Shown piece after piece: positions 1 through 12,618 of a stretch of 64,000 nucleotides of DNA (the stretch's first letter is position 1; each line of letters opens with the position of its first letter). A model generated the notes under the pieces. That model was not told where the DNA came from. It ran no database searches and saw only the letters and a program-made list of their open reading frames with translations. The translations under genes and the position numbers were made by a program. This DNA is from Limnanthes douglasii subsp. nivea (lineage: Eukaryota > Streptophyta > Magnoliopsida > Brassicales > Limnanthaceae): the NCBI GenBank assembly GCA_036936605.1, contig JAUPFV010000004.1, positions 287,598,009-287,662,008 of the forward strand, written 5' to 3'.

Positions 1-235
1 ACCCGCTGGTACTTCAAGATGTTTGCAATGCTCATGTATGATGCTCATTATTTGCAACTCTGAGTTTCCTCAACAATTCTCATGATATCCTAGCCCATAG
101 CCCATATATGATACCGTAATTTATTAGACAAAAAGTAGGGTTTGTTGTAGCAATGTGGACCATAGCCCATCATGTCATATGTAAATTTACAAATCTTTGT
201 CGTTGTAACCAGGGTAAAAAATGAAATATTGGGAA

Positions 236-240
<5 letters not shown>

Positions 241-290
<50 letters not shown>
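241..290. repeat. (TA)25 microsatellite
   Basis: An uninterrupted run of 25 TA dinucleotides. It lies directly beside the terminus-like sequence that begins near 297, so it may be the insertion target of that element. Confidence 0.97.
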
Positions 291-296
<6 letters not shown>

Positions 297-345
297 GAGA
301 AAAGTACCGGTAAATACCTTCTCAACTAACTAATTATCCAGTGGT
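297..345 (+). mobile_element. Possible transposon terminus related to the 39.1-kb element
   Basis: Bases 297-326 match 39,131-39,160 at 24 of 30 positions; both read aaaagtacc..taaatacctt. The similarity continues more weakly for about 20 bases (ctaat..., then gtaccc). The 39.1-kb copy is the left edge of a clear insertion, so this is plausibly the edge of a related element. No matching right end was found here. Confidence 0.45.
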
Positions 346-440
346 ACCCGCTGGTACTTCGAGATATTTGCAATTCTCATGATATGATGCAAATTATTTG
401 CAACTCTGAGTTTCCTCAACAATTCTCATGATATGATGCG

Positions 441-1383
441 AATTGTTTGCGACTCTCACGATTTCCTGAACAATTCTCATGAAATTATTATAATAAAAAT
501 AATAATTACTTAGCAATTGAATAACAAAAATTATTTTCATCCATGAAATTTTATAAATCGGACTATCTTTTCATAAGTTGGTAACCTCGGACAAAAGATA
601 ATAATGAATGTGATCTAGCTTTAAGCATCATTAAAAAATCAACAAGTAATTCTATGATTAACCCAAAAAAAAGTGATACACTACACAATAAATTACTAAC
701 CTAAATTTACGGAGCTTATATACATTATCAGCCTGCATAGAATCTTCTCGGCTTGGTGCAAAAAATTTAAAAAAAAATCTTAGAATCAGACGTAAATAAA
801 GGTAATAATACTTGATACCTATTTATGAGGAGAAGAACCCTATGTATGCTTTGATCAACATCTTTGTATATTTTGTATCTCATCAAACACTTTCATTAGT
901 GAGAGTGGTGACAAAAGGGACCAACCTTTTATAATCTCGTCTCCTCCCCAAGGCACAATTGTCGACAACCCGGCCAAGGGACCAACCTTTTATAATAAGA
1001 ATGTAATCCTAATCAACTGTAAGCTAAATAGAATATAAGTCTAATACTATTCTAACACTAAGATTTCCATAACTTTAACACCAACAAACAAGCAAGATTG
1101 GCAAGAAACCACAGAAGATCAATGAATCTCTTATCTATAGTCAATAGTTCTCGAAGGTATAACAAGAAGCTTACTAATTGTTCTATGTAGCTGTTATAGC
1201 CCTAAAATACATATGCACTCAAGCATGGCACAGAACACACCTAAATGTACAAACGCGCATAGCGCATGCCTGAAAGTAACTGCATAATCATATCCTAGAA
1301 GATCTATGAGGTTGTATCCAAAATATGATCAATTACACAATTTCAAATGCATGTGAATGCAAGCATATCAAAACTTGTACTAC
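441..1383. other. No gene recognised; intron-like flank of the Furry fragment
   Basis: AT-rich DNA without a recognisable ORF. The part nearest 1,383 reads on the minus strand as sequence following a GT splice donor, so it may be leftover intron from the captured gene fragment. The next exon expected for the Furry family was not seen. Confidence 0.4.
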
Positions 1384-2034
1384 CTGATCGATACAAGCAG
1401 GAAACAGGTCCAAGTTTGTTAGTAGAAGATTCTTCAAAGCTAACTTCGCTAAAGCTACACGGTGATGGCCAGCTTTATGCCTATCACGACCAGCAGCTCC
1501 AAGTCCGCCTTCTCCCACGAATTTGGAATACGATGGAGTTCTTGGATCAACAGGTGAGTACCCAAATGGAGCTCTGGGTGCAGGCTCAATGAACAAACTA
1601 TTAATCCAAGATATTACTCGGCCACTCATTTTTCTTGCATTAGTGTGCTGTGAAGTTTTATAACGCTCAATTTCACGTCGATAATCGCTGACACCATCCT
1701 GTCCCCATGTACTACCTGTATCATCAGACCAAGAGAGAAGGAGATCAAACAGTCGCTTCCTATTTCTCACGTCAAATCTCTCAGACTTTGATTCCACAAA
1801 TTCAGGGGCTAAAAATCTCAGGACTGAAGCCAGTGCGTAAGGCAAAGGTTGCATGTCTTGAAAACTCTCAGGCACTGCCATTAAGATCTGCTTGGTTGTG
1901 TCTTCAATGAATCTCAGATAATGGAGCCGGAAAACTGGTTTACGACCCAACAGGCCAGGCCAGATATTCTCAGCAACAGTACGATAAATATTTGCAATGT
2001 GGACACGGAGTTCTTCTCGCCGAACCTTTTGACT
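1384..2034 (-). pseudogene. Fragment of a plant Furry-like / cell morphogenesis protein gene
   Basis: The minus-strand reading frame is open for about 215 residues and reads like the central part of plant Furry (FRY-like, ARM-repeat) cell-morphogenesis proteins. Diagnostic blocks are RVHIANIYRTVAENIWPG, FRLHYLRFIEDT, LLLSWSDDTGSTWGQDG, RKMSGRVISWINSLF and LALKNLLLTNLDLFPACIDQ. The segment starts just after a splice acceptor (CAG at 2,037-2,035) and ends at a donor (CAG then GTAGTA at 1,383), so it looks like genomic exon sequence and not a processed copy. Compared with the family as I remember it, about 40 residues are missing in frame between SQHT and NARK. The full proteins are over 2,000 residues and no other exon is visible, so this is a captured or relic fragment. 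Residues after CIDQ in the open frame are intron. The fragment is unusually well preserved for its surroundings. Confidence 0.8.
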
Positions 2035-3800
2035 CTGCATCCATGATAGTAACATACATTATAAAGAAACATTTTTCTCTTATTGATTTTCTGACAGATC
2101 ATGGTTCAAAAGAATATCAAGGTTTTCTATATTAATCATATCGTTATGTATGATTCGGAAAACAAGTCTAAATTTGATATGTCGTTGTGGATCCTTGTCG
2201 GAGCAAGAGGACCACTCGAATGGAAGAATTCGTCCTCTTAGAGGTGAATGGAGATCCACACGTGATAGTGTTGTTTTATTTTCTTTTTAGTTTAGCTAGA
2301 TTAAGATGGTGCAGGACTATCTCGATGAGTATAGAGGGAGTCGAAGCAGACTCAAACGCTACTTGATTGGTGCATCTCGAATGTAGTGATGGTGTGATTA
2401 TTCAAGTCACAGGATACACCACTTGATGTGAAGAGTGTCTAGGTATTCACCAAACAAATTATATGTATTTTTAATTTTATATTACTAGAATACTAATTTA
2501 ATTATTTAATTGTTAGTTTTTATTAATTATGACTAAATATTCTAAATTGGTTATTTTCTTATTTGTTAGTGAAGTAAGAGGAAAAATAAGCTAAAATTAG
2601 AAGTAGCTTCAGAAGAGGATTAAAACTAAGAATTTGAAAATAAATAAATGAAGAATGAATAAAAAAAATAAAAAAATATTAGAAATTAATTAAAATCCGA
2701 GGAGAAGTTATTTTGACCGGTCAAGAATATGATTTAACTCAAAAAATAAATTAATTCTTTCTTTTATTAGATAAGCATTATAATTGTGAGCTTTCATAAA
2801 ATAAAAGAACAAATTAATTTTTACTACTCGATTTTTATAAGTTGTTTACGTTATTCTTATGGTATAAGAATGAACAGACCTGTTAGGTATCATAATGTTT
2901 ACGAAAATATTGATGTGTACCACAAAGCTAACGAATCAAAATTTTAGTCTATTGGATTAGTTAGATGAAATAAACAAAAATGGTTGGAATGAAAAATTGT
3001 GCTTCTTAATTTTGGCACTCAAATATGAAGCATACTTAAGAAAAAATATAAGTAATATGAATTTTGTAAAGCTTATAAGTTTTTAGTAGAAAAAATTATT
3101 TTCACTCCAATTTAAAACTTATACAACATAGTTAAAATTCTTATGTCCGCACAAGTTGAGAAATATCTAGATAGTGGAAATTCTAGGACTATTATAGTGA
3201 TTGAGCCTAAAAGAAAAAAACATATACTCTTGAATTTGAAGTTCTGAACAAAAAACAAACAGGCTTTTATACGAGTACAATTTTATTTTATGTGTGTGCT
3301 AGACCATGTCATTTTGTACATAATTATGATCTTACACATTAGATTGAGTGCGTAGATACTATGTGATAAGGGTATGATTTATGCGAATCTCAGATCGAAT
3401 CGGTAGAACATTGAGCTAATTTGGTCGAATATATATCTTATAAAATAGGTCCAAAAAATATGTAACATTGAGATTATGTCATGTAATAAGGAGTAAATAT
3501 GTTTAAGATTAGTAGAATAATATCATGGAGTAGTAAAAATAGATCAACCATGTGACCTTTGGGCCCACCTTAATTGTTATACAAGACTATGTACCCTTTT
3601 AGGGAAAAGGTGAGTAATCATTATTTTATTACTACTTCACGCAATTTATCTCTATAGAATTCCCATGTTTTTCTCTCTAAATATCTACTTGACCTACCAT
3701 ATATTCTTAAACCACTCTTTTCCTGATATATTTCTAGTAGTCATCACCATGGAAAAAGAAATTATATGAATCATGACGAGATTGAATGTTATGGAAATTA
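2035..3800. other. No gene recognised
   Basis: Bases next to 2,035 are probably intron of the Furry fragment. Beyond about 2,150 the sequence is AT-rich with scattered stops in all frames and nothing recognised. The right part may contain the 5' LTR of the gag remnant that follows, but I could not place its left edge. Confidence 0.4.
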
Positions 3801-4107
3801 AATCATTTGGGTAGTGGTACGATACACGTGCAAGAGTAGAAAATGGGTCTTGTTCGGACCGAACATCAAATGGTATGGGTATATGTTTAAAAATTATGAT
3901 TACAAGAGGGTCGGACCTGATGAGGACAAAATTTCTAAGGGCAAATCAAACCGATGAATTAATTAACCAACATTTATTTTATCTAGTATTTTTTTATTTA
4001 ATTATTCATCTCTTTATTTATTAATAGGATTTGACCTTGAGCTTGAGTACATAAGATTTCGCCCATGGACTTTGTTCGGCCCATTAGGTCTATTAGAATT
4101 AATCAGC

Positions 4108-4117
4108 CTATAAAAAG
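4108..4117 (+). promoter_or_regulatory. TATA box of a decayed 5' LTR
   Basis: ctataaaaag lies about 135 bases upstream of the LTR end inferred at 4,250 (tgatctcatca), which is followed by a primer-binding-site-like ttggtgaccatagtgag at 4,253. This order of TATA, R/U5, LTR end and PBS supports a plus-strand LTR retrotransposon starting here. Confidence 0.5.
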
Positions 4118-4252
4118 GTTTTTAAAGGCATTAATGACATATATAAAAACATTTACTTAAAAATCTTAATCATCTCTCTAGCTTCTAGCAAGAATTAATT
4201 ATTATTTGCTTCATTACCTAAAAATATTTCAAAAATAATTGATCTCATCAAA

Positions 4253-5640
4253 TTGGTGACCATAGTGAGAGACATACAGCATGTCTGAATAACAAAATCC
4301 AAAACCTAGGATGTGAGAATTTACTTACAGATCACTCGGAAATATGAATCCTGAGATACAAATAGATCAAGTCCCATATAATGAGGGAGTTAGAACTGTA
4401 CAAGAATCGAGACATGTACCACTTATGAATGATGAAAACCAAGAACAATTTCTCATACAGGAAGAGCGATACCAATTACGAGGGGAAATTGAGGCATTGA
4501 GATCCTAAAGAGAAGTTGAGGTGAACGTTCTAGGTAAACTTCAACAAGAAATTCAAAGATCTGATGGCAAGAAGATGTTACTGAATCAAAAATACACCTG
4601 ATACCAACCATAGTTCACCAGAAGGGTCAATTTAAAAAAATCCATCAAGCTTTAAAAAAGGAACATGGAACCAAGGATTATTCTAGTTCTTAAAAATATA
4701 GTAAATAATCGATCTTTGAGTTTGAGATATCATCATCCTCTTCGAGTAGTGATCACTATCATAAGAAGAGAAATATTCACTGTGATAAGCATCATTCAAA
4801 TAGATGTTCTAACCGACATCACAAATTAAGCAAATAATACTCTTCAGATAAAAGAAAATATTGAAACAATAAATAGAGAGTAGATTGTCAAGAAAAAGTA
4901 AAAGGATCAAGAAATCATAACATTAACCATATGGTGAGTGATTAGTTTGTTCTGCAATCTGAATCAGGTATATCTACGACATCTAATGAGGATAATTAGT
5001 TCAACCAATGGTATATTTGGAGGTATTCACCTTTATCTGTAGATATTATATCCGGTCATTTTCCCAAATAGCTCGATATTTCAAAGATGGATAAATTCGA
5101 TGGGAGAAAAGATCTGGACAACCACCTTGAACAATTCAAGAATTTATGATGAATTTTGATGATGACGATAAATTTTTGTGTCGAGATTTTTCCCAAACCT
5201 TGAAGGATAGTCCCTTAAAGTGGTATAATCAGCTTCCACAGGGTTCAATTAAGAATTTTAACATGTTCTCGATGGATTTCCCGAGACACTTTCTGGGAAG
5301 AAAAAAGCTTAGAGAAAATAGAGACACAATAATCTATTGTTGATAATTTTCTTGCGAAAGCTTAAAGGATTATACCAAACATTTTGTAGAGACGAAAAGT
5401 AGTTTGCAATATTTCTTTGAACAAGTAGGTATAATTTTTTTAGGCAAGGGCTCCTTGTAAGGGAATTGGTTGATATTGTTACTCGAAAAAACATTACTTA
5501 TGAAGGTCTGCTATCACAAGTTGAAAACAAATTACAGTCGAGGAAAGGAAGAGTGGTATTACCTAGTCAACCAAGAAATAACTCTTCTTTCACTCTACAA
5601 CAAACAACAGCCAGTGTAGTGTCCTTTCGTTGAATATGGA
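4253..5640 (+). mobile_element. Ty3/gypsy (Tat-like) gag remnant A
   Basis: This is a plus-strand relic that starts with a PBS-like sequence. A start codon at 4,344 opens a 54-codon frame (MNPEIQIDQV...), closed by TAA at 4,506, that matches the N-terminal gag leader seen in remnant C (RxQLRxEIEALR). Around 5,091-5,560 the retrotransposon gag domain is readable in pieces: MDKFDG, MMNFDDDDKFLC, PLKWYNQLPQGSIKNF, LRENRDTII and ESLKDYTKHFVETK. These pieces are split by stops and frameshifts. The same residues in the same order occur in remnant C, so the assignment is firm. No protease, RT or integrase follows, so the element is truncated or was always gag-only. Confidence 0.75.
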
Positions 5641-8220
5641 TATACAATAGAGAATAAAAACTCATTGGTGATGGAAGGGAGTCTAACTTTCATATGCATA
5701 AACTAGTCATGATTAAAAATAATATTCACTTGAAAATTATTAAAATATATTATCCATTTGTTACTTGTGTTAGCATCACCAAAGTGAAGTACTGACATCT
5801 TTATAACCTTATCTAAATAAAAAGAACTTCTAATACTTTTACCAATTTCTCCAATGACAAGATCTCAAACTCGATTTTTACTAAAAAAATGACTGGAACT
5901 GGAGCTGGTGCTATAAATAAATTCTTTATTGATATGGTCACAAGGATTAACCATTACACTGATGCCTCAAAGTGTGAGAATTTTTTCCAAGTCATTGAGC
6001 CTATTTCTATTAAAAAGGCTTTTGTTTGGACTTTCTGGGCTACATCACTATTGATTTATAACCTAAATCTTTACATTCGAGACAATAAAAGGGCATATAG
6101 CCATATATTATTTATTGTCATAAACCATTCATGTCTCCAAAGTCAATTCATACCTTTTGAATTAGAGTTACCCACACTTTATAATAGTTGAATTTGACTT
6201 TGTTCTTAGGAGAATCCCAGATAGATAGTAGAGTACCTAAGGCTGTAAGTATATTTCAAATGGTATCCTTGCTGTACATATACTCAGGAAAATTTAGAAA
6301 AGTGAACCAAACTGGAGTAATTGTTGATTCAATACTTGGGTTGAATGTTGGATACCATTTTAAAAGTCTCAACGAATGCTGGAAAATGGTATAGACATTG
6401 CTTTCCATAGCTTTTTAAGATCTTCTATTTGGTCTAGCTCTATTAGGCCATGTTTAGGTCCTAAAGAGAGATATTAAAAACAAATAAAAAACAAAAGTTA
6501 GATACGAATTTCTATATTATATCAAGTTGAGGCCTACCAAACAAGAATTTAGTAATAAGAGTAAACTTAGATATGGATAATAGATTTTTATTATTTTGAT
6601 TTGTGATATGTATACTCGTGTAGTTACTTTTGTCAAAATATGTACGTTGTGATGATGAATTTCCTTTGCCTCGTTTCTTGTTGCATCAGTGTACGATTTG
6701 ACGTTGCATTTTCTTTGGAGAGTTTGAGATATTTAGTGAGTTGGTGTATTGTTGTCGAGATCGGATTATATCTTAGTTTATGAGGTTGTAGCACAGAATT
6801 CTAAATCTCGGCGCTTTTAGTTTTTGGTAATAAAGAGAAGTTTTCATCAAATATAGTTTATACTGGATTCAAGAGTTCTTAAGGATGGCTTAGGCTTCTA
6901 TTCTTATAAACAGAGGAAAGGTTGCCATGTTTAGGGAGATGCATGCAGATTGGTGTAGTTGTTGGAGCTTTAAGCGAATATTTTTTATTGGATATATCTC
7001 CGGCCATAATGATTGGTGAAAATGGCATTGGTCCGAGCATAATGGAAGTTGATTAGGCAAGAAAGGTTAGGAATCTATGTTTCTTGATTTTTTGGAAACG
7101 AGTCATCCCCATCAGTTCTTTCGAATCAATTTTTTTATTAACCTGATTTGGGAGCTTGTCGAGGAAATTAGAAGTACAAGCCTATAAAACAAATGGTTGG
7201 ACATACTTAAATCTTCGTGGAAAAGAAGTTACACCCTAAACATCATTTGATGCATGCCATTTAAAAGAATTATATTTGTGGCATCAAAACATTAATATAT
7301 TTTTTATGTCTTTTATGATTTGATTTTTTATTAAAATTATGCTTGTAATAACATTGCATGTTTAGATTACTACCGTTTTTTAGATCATACAATTTATTTT
7401 TTCATATTATTTAAAGATAATACATTTGAATTAAATTAATACTCTTAAAACTATTAAGAATGAAACTTGAACAAAATTTGCAATCTATTTGTTTGTTTTA
7501 GTTTTTAATGCCGAGAAATGTGGTCAAACTGAAAGTAAAAAAAATGGTAGTGTATATAATATAGGGTTAAGTACCACTTAAGACGAAAAAGAAATACTAT
7601 ATCTACTTAAGATCCATATATTCATGTATCTCTGAGAAAGATGCATTTGAGTCAACTATTTACCATTTAAGACCTAAAAATACACTAAATACCCTTACCC
7701 TTTGTTTTTACATTTCTCTGGCTGGAACGAAACCAGAGTCGTCATCATTTTTGCTAATCAATCCTCGTGTTTGGCTATCTAATTCTTTTTGTATTTTTAT
7801 ATATGTAGTTTTGAGCGGTTTTATTTCCCACTTTTTAACATTGACTAAATCTGATCTAATCTTGTGAGAAAGGATAATTCAAAACAGTTGTGTTGTGCTT
7901 TTGTATTTTTTCAGAACCTTTAATTTTAAGAACCTTACTGTGAAAAGAATTGAGATTGTAGATGAGTTCAATGAAACCCTAGTGACTAATCTCGTAATTT
8001 GTAGAATTTGTCATTTGTATCATTCTTAGCTTAATGCAAATAAGACTATGGTGACTATAGTTGAATGTTAATACGTATCTGAATATAATTTTGAAAGCAT
8101 TGTGTCGAGTAAAAGATATTTTTTTTAAACAATTCAAAACATATCATGAGTGGTACTAGTTATGTTCGTCTTAAAAAACAAAACCAACGGTATTTTTGGC
8201 TTTTATTTTTTTGAGTTACG
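5641..8220. other. No gene recognised; short open frames at 5,889-6,394
   Basis: Two adjacent plus-strand frames (5,889-6,191, 100 codons beginning MTGTGAGAINKF, and 6,188-6,394, 68 codons) overlap by one codon. I recognise no domain in either; composition resembles chance ORFs in AT-rich DNA. Around 7,415-7,515 there is a fragment similar to the 3' flank of the F-box genes (gaattaaattaat, then gcaatctatttgtttgtttt). The rest holds nothing I can support. Confidence 0.35.
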
Positions 8221-8224
8221 GTTT

Positions 8225-8585
8225 AGAAGATACAGACTTTTAAATTAAGCTAAGAATGATACAAATGTATAAGACTTTTAAACCTTTTTTATAGAAGATA
8301 CAGACTTTTAAAATGTATAAGACTTTAACGAAGAAGATGCGGAATTTTCTTTGTTCTGATAGATGCAAAACATTTTTTGTTTTGCTAGATACGAAACCTT
8401 CTTTATTTTGCTAGATGAGAAACCTTCTTTATTTTGATAGATGCGAAACCTTATTTATTTTGCTAGATGTGAAACCTTCTTTATTCTGGTAGACGTGAAA
8501 CCTTCTTTATTTTGATAGACGCGAAACCTTCTTTGTTTTGGTAGATGCGAAGCTTTCTTTGTTTTGATAGATGCAATCAAAACAG
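8225..8585. repeat. Minisatellite, 26-27 bp unit, 'gatagatgcgaaacc' type
   Basis: About nine degenerate units of gatagatgcgaaaccttct (plus ttattttg), with a period of 26-27 bp from about 8,336. An older pair of repeats (gatacagacttttaaa and atgtataagac) precedes it at 8,225-8,330. The array abuts the 3' edge of gag remnant B. The core gatgcgaaacc recurs in arrays at 14.1, 15.4 and 16.8 kb. Confidence 0.85.
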
Positions 8586-8599
8586 AGAAAGCTTCACAT

Positions 8600-10263
8600 T
8601 TTCAATCAATGTCTGTACTTCATTTTTAACGCAATATAGTCTGCAGTATCATGTCCAATATCTTTGTGATACTTACAAAATCTGTGATTTCGCTCCTCAC
8701 TCGGCATATATATCTTTGTGATACTCACATACCCTTTAGCTTTTTCATAGATAGTAGCAACATTCTCGGTTAGATCAACATAATTCTGAGGCCATACCTA
8801 TTGATTGGGATTTGGTCTATAAAATTGATACCCTGATGTTTGGTTTGAATATCCCTTAGTTCGATGAGGTAAGTTGTTGTTCCTCGGACGTGCCGATTGG
8901 GCCGAATTCGAAGACAGCCCCTGATTATTTGGCATATGAGTAAAACTCTTTTGACTAGTTCCAACTACTCCTCGAACTCGGGTCGACTCTTCTACTTTGA
9001 TTTGGTCCTCCACTTGAGCCATCAGTTCCTTAAAGTTTAAGGCGTTTCGCTTTGTTGTTTTGTTTTCCAATCTCATGGTAACATACCTTGTCAAAAAGTT
9101 GACATTGCCATCAATTCCTCACAATTATCTAACTTTGCCTTGGTTAAGACAAACTTTTTAGTGTAATCTTTCAATTTTTCTCCCACTGCTTGCTTGCATT
9201 GAATTATCGTATCCCCATTCGCTCACATTTGTTTTCTTCCTACAAATTATCTTTGGAAAGCAGTATAAAAATCTCTAAAGTTTGAAATTGATCCCCTCTA
9301 ATTCAGTTGTACTATTTTAAAGCCGTTCCCTTGAATGTTTGAGAAAAATCTCAACACACCAGCCTATCATGGTCCTCCAAAATTCATCATGTAATTTTTT
9401 AACTATTCAATGTGATCGCCATGATCTTGCATCCCATTGAATTTTTCAACTTTGTAAATATCAAAACTCTTCGGAAGAGAAATGGGTCTTATCTCAGTTG
9501 TCAATGGAGAATTTCTCCAGTCAACACCTTGAACATATTGATTATCAGCTCCAGCTCACATCGCAGCATATAGATTCTGATCGTCCACAACATTGTATTG
9601 ATTTTATGTATTTCCTTCGCACTAAATGGCTTATTTCAAGCATCGAGGTACATTTTTCCTTCTTGATTTGTATTCCTTTCATGATTTTCGAGGTTTATTT
9701 TTTTATTCTTTTGAAGATGCTCGATATCTTTTAAAATTTGATCCTCTACTTTCTATCTCTTCATCACTGGAAAAAATATACTTTTGTTTGTCTTTTTTAT
9801 CTTTTTGTGAAGTGTAACGCTCCTCAAAATATTCATGACGTGCTTTTTACGTTCACTTCTGATCTGATGTGTCGTACAAGATCGATCAGAGTGATCATTA
9901 GCGTCACTTTTGTCATCCAATTATCTCACCTCTGATTTCAGTCTAACTGACCAAATTTCGTGCTCTATCTGGTCATACTACTCATTAAAAGCTGTAATTT
10001 TGTCTTGAAGTTGACGCATTTGTACCTCTATATGCGATTGAGTATGTTGAACTAGAATCGATTTATCATGCTGACCATTAGATTTTGCAAATCATGTTTC
10101 AATGCTTCAACTACTATTCGAACTAATGGACCCTTTTCGTTTCTCGGATTCATCACCAATCGAAGCAACTATCAAAAGTTCGAACGAAAACAGGAAGAGA
10201 TGAATGAAACAGAAGTAACCTAGGCACCCATAAGTGATCAGTTCCCCAGCAGAGTCACCAATT
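8600..10263 (-). mobile_element. Ty3/gypsy (Tat-like) gag remnant B
   Basis: A minus-strand internal region. At its right end, 10,243-10,261, the complement reads TTGGTGACTCTGCTGGGGA, a canonical plant LTR-retrotransposon primer-binding site. Leftwards, gag is readable in fragments. A block at 8,798-9,094 (LNFKELMAQVEDQIKVEE, then a basic Asn-rich stretch NNNLPHRTKGYSNQ) matches the gag C-terminal half of the full-length element at 34.0-34.8 kb. A zinc-knuckle-like CKYHKDIGHDTADYIALK near 8,617-8,685 has lost its last Cys to Tyr. Several stops break the frame. No pol is present; the minisatellite at 8.3-8.6 kb sits where protease should begin. Confidence 0.75.
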
Positions 10264-10703
10264 TGATATGTATTTATCTAATCTCACAATATAAAGTAAA
10301 GAGATATGAAGAAAGTATAGGGAAATTGATTTTAGAAAGAAAACGTTATAGTAACTAGATTAATCAATGAATAGTATATTTCACTAATAAGTATTTCATA
10401 TGTGACAGTTTAGACTTCCACCATTATATATAGGTGTTAGGAATTGAAAGCTATAACAGAGTTAGTTACATAATTGGTGAAATTTCTCATCAGTCCTTCT
10501 ATTTTGTAAAAGACTTAAATATCGCCCTCTAACTTTACAAGTTGTTATGTAACATTTGATTTATTACATTTAGACCCTTAAAAGTTCATTTACTTATCAG
10601 CGATATCTCTTAAATCATCTTTATCAAATACAATAAACTAAGCAAGATTTTGATAAATATGTGGGATATTTTTCCTTCTAACTGAGTCGTTAGACTATTA
10701 ACA
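10264..10703 (-). repeat. 5' LTR of remnant B (right edge tentative)
   Basis: On the plus strand this begins tgatatg directly after the PBS complement, giving the expected CA end in minus orientation. A TATA box (complement of ccattatatata, 10,421-10,430) lies inside. The outer edge is placed at ...actattaaca (10,703) because its complement starts TGTTA, but no partner LTR exists to confirm this. Confidence 0.5.
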
Positions 10704-10801
10704 TATCTTTTCCTTTAGCAACTTGAGAGTGCAATCACCATATCTCCCCAAAAAATGGTTAAAGATTTGAAAATGTTACGTAGATCGGACATTGTTGCAA
10801 T

Positions 10802-12600
10802 CTAATCTACTATCACCTGAATTGGATTCCGATCTGGATGAGGATCTACATACTTTGAGTCCACATCAAACCTTTCCATAATCATCATTGCATTCTCTTG
10901 CCTAGATGCACCTATACTCTGTCCTAGACCAGTTGGTGATGTGATTTGGGTCGTATTAATATTAGGCTGAGAGTGAGTTCCAACTTGCCTATTGTACCCT
11001 AGCTTTTTAACAAAGGCTAACATCTTTCTTTTCTTAATCAAATTTTGCATCTCTTGTTTCAAGGTGATGCAATCTTGGGTATCGTCACCCACATCATTGT
11101 AGTATTTACAAAAAAGTACTTCAATTTTCTCTAGAAGATTGAATAGGGGTTGGTCTTCTGATATGTATAGCATTATTAGTTTTGTCATAAATAGTGACTA
11201 TACTTTCACCCAGTTCAGAAAACCAGTTAGGTTAAACCCACTGACCCCTCCTAGGTCTGGCTTGTTGGCCTTGATTTTATTGACTCTGCCTAGGCTGATG
11301 TGACCTTTGTCATGAATATTTTGGCTTATAAATAATTATGGCCTGAAATTGAATATTAGGTTGTAGGATCGAAGCTGTAGGAGTAGACCTGTTCAGGCGT
11401 GGTACTCTAGATTTTTTAGTTTCTTCTACTGTTATTTGTTTCCCAACTTGACTCTATAGCTCATCCCATGTAATTTCCTTATTTCGAGTTACTGAATCAG
11501 TCAATTCACCTGGATTTAACTCTTGTCTTAGGGATGCAATAGCTATCTTTTCAAAACAATTGGCCAATCCAGTCTTCGTGTTCACAAAAAGTCTAATGTA
11601 TTCTTTCAAAGATTCGTTTTGCTCCTGGGAACAATGGATAATGGTGTCACCATTTTCTTTCAACTCCTTACTTCCTACGAATTTTCTTCGGAAAGCCACC
11701 TAGAAAACGTTGAAGTTTTTAATCGATCCTTGTGGTAAGCTATTATACCATTTTAAATCATTCCCCTTAAAGTTTTACGAGAAAGCACGACATAAAAGCT
11801 CGTCATCATCATAAAAATTCATCATAAATTTTTTAAACTGTTCCGGGTGGTTATCACGATATTTGCTCCCATCGTATTTATCCATCTTAGAGCTATCAAC
11901 ATGTCTCCGCAAGTGTACAGATAGTATGTTTAAAGACAAAGTTAATTGTCTCCAATTAAGGGTACGAATAAAAACATTATCTTCATGAGTAGTAGAAAAT
12001 ATACATGGTTCAGACTGAACAAAAAATTCATCACTTAGAAGGTAATCAACACTGTGATCTGCCAATCTCTTTATTTTTCCTTGGGAATTATTATTCTTTA
12101 ACTTGCCCTTCCCGTCTCTCTTCGTATTATATTTCTTAGGTAACCTTATTTTCATTTTATGTCGATCATATTCAATATTTGATGAAGAAGACCCATCAGA
12201 GTATGATATATAGTAGAATCCTCATCAGAATCCAAAGTGCTCACCACTTGTTTATTTTGATGCTCATTTTTAGAATTAATACGAGCCTTTAGGGATTGAT
12301 CACCAGGCTCATCTGCAGATACAACTCTCATATCGGACTTTTCTTTCAATTCTTTTTCAGCTAGCCTATGTTCCCTTAGAGCCTCAATCTCTGCCCTTAG
12401 CTGATCACGTTCATCTTGCATAATATTTTTCATCAGTGTTATGATTAACATGAGACACCATAGCATGCTCATTATCATCCCTTATTCCCTCATTTTCATC
12501 AGGTAGTCCTTCTTGCATATTGATACCCATACCTCAACGACCTCCGAAGTACAAATTACTACTAAGGTTTTGAACAATGTTATTCAGGCACCCTTCACTC
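10802..12600 (-). mobile_element. Ty3/gypsy (Tat-like) gag remnant C
   Basis: A minus-strand gag in four readable blocks. 12,152-12,478 is a leader with RDQLRAEIEALREHRLAEKE. 11,775-12,155 contains MDKYDGSKYRDNHPEQFKKF and MMNFYDDDELLCRAFS. 11,454-11,699 continues with MAFRRKFVGSKELKENGDTI and a QEQNESLKEYIRLFVNTKTG stretch typical of the Retrotrans_gag domain. 10,802-11,188 holds a zinc-knuckle-like CKYYNDVGDDTQDCITLK and the C-terminus ending NPIQVIVD. Frames are separated by frameshifts. A PBS-like TTGGCGACCACAGTGGGAG (complement, about 12,598-12,616) precedes the leader. Protease and polymerase are missing; remnant B's LTR begins almost at the truncation point. Confidence 0.8.
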
Positions 12601-12618
12601 CCACTGTGGTCGCCAATC

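Larger units (their letters stand above)
1..440. repeat. Direct repeat of about 90 bp, two copies
   Basis: Bases 1-90 and about 346-440 are near-identical: both begin acccgctggtacttc and run through ttgcaactctgagtttcctc. The second copy continues into a further partial repeat around 432-482 (ctcatgatatgatgcgaattg, then caattctcatg). The spacing and decay suggest sub-terminal repeats of a DNA transposon. No coding potential is visible. Confidence 0.8.

Noticed and set aside
1347..1910. Plus-strand frames of 81 and 67 codons
   Set aside because: They are antisense shadows of the Furry exon fragment, whose minus-strand reading is clearly the homologous one.
2431..2455. Right end of the Furry-bearing element (taggtattcaccaaac)
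   Set aside because: It resembles part of the 39.1-kb element's right end only if bases are rearranged; orientation does not fit.
5889..6394. Overlapping 100- and 68-codon frames as a small gene pair
   Set aside because: No domain, no homologue recalled, no codon bias visible; left as unrecognised sequence.
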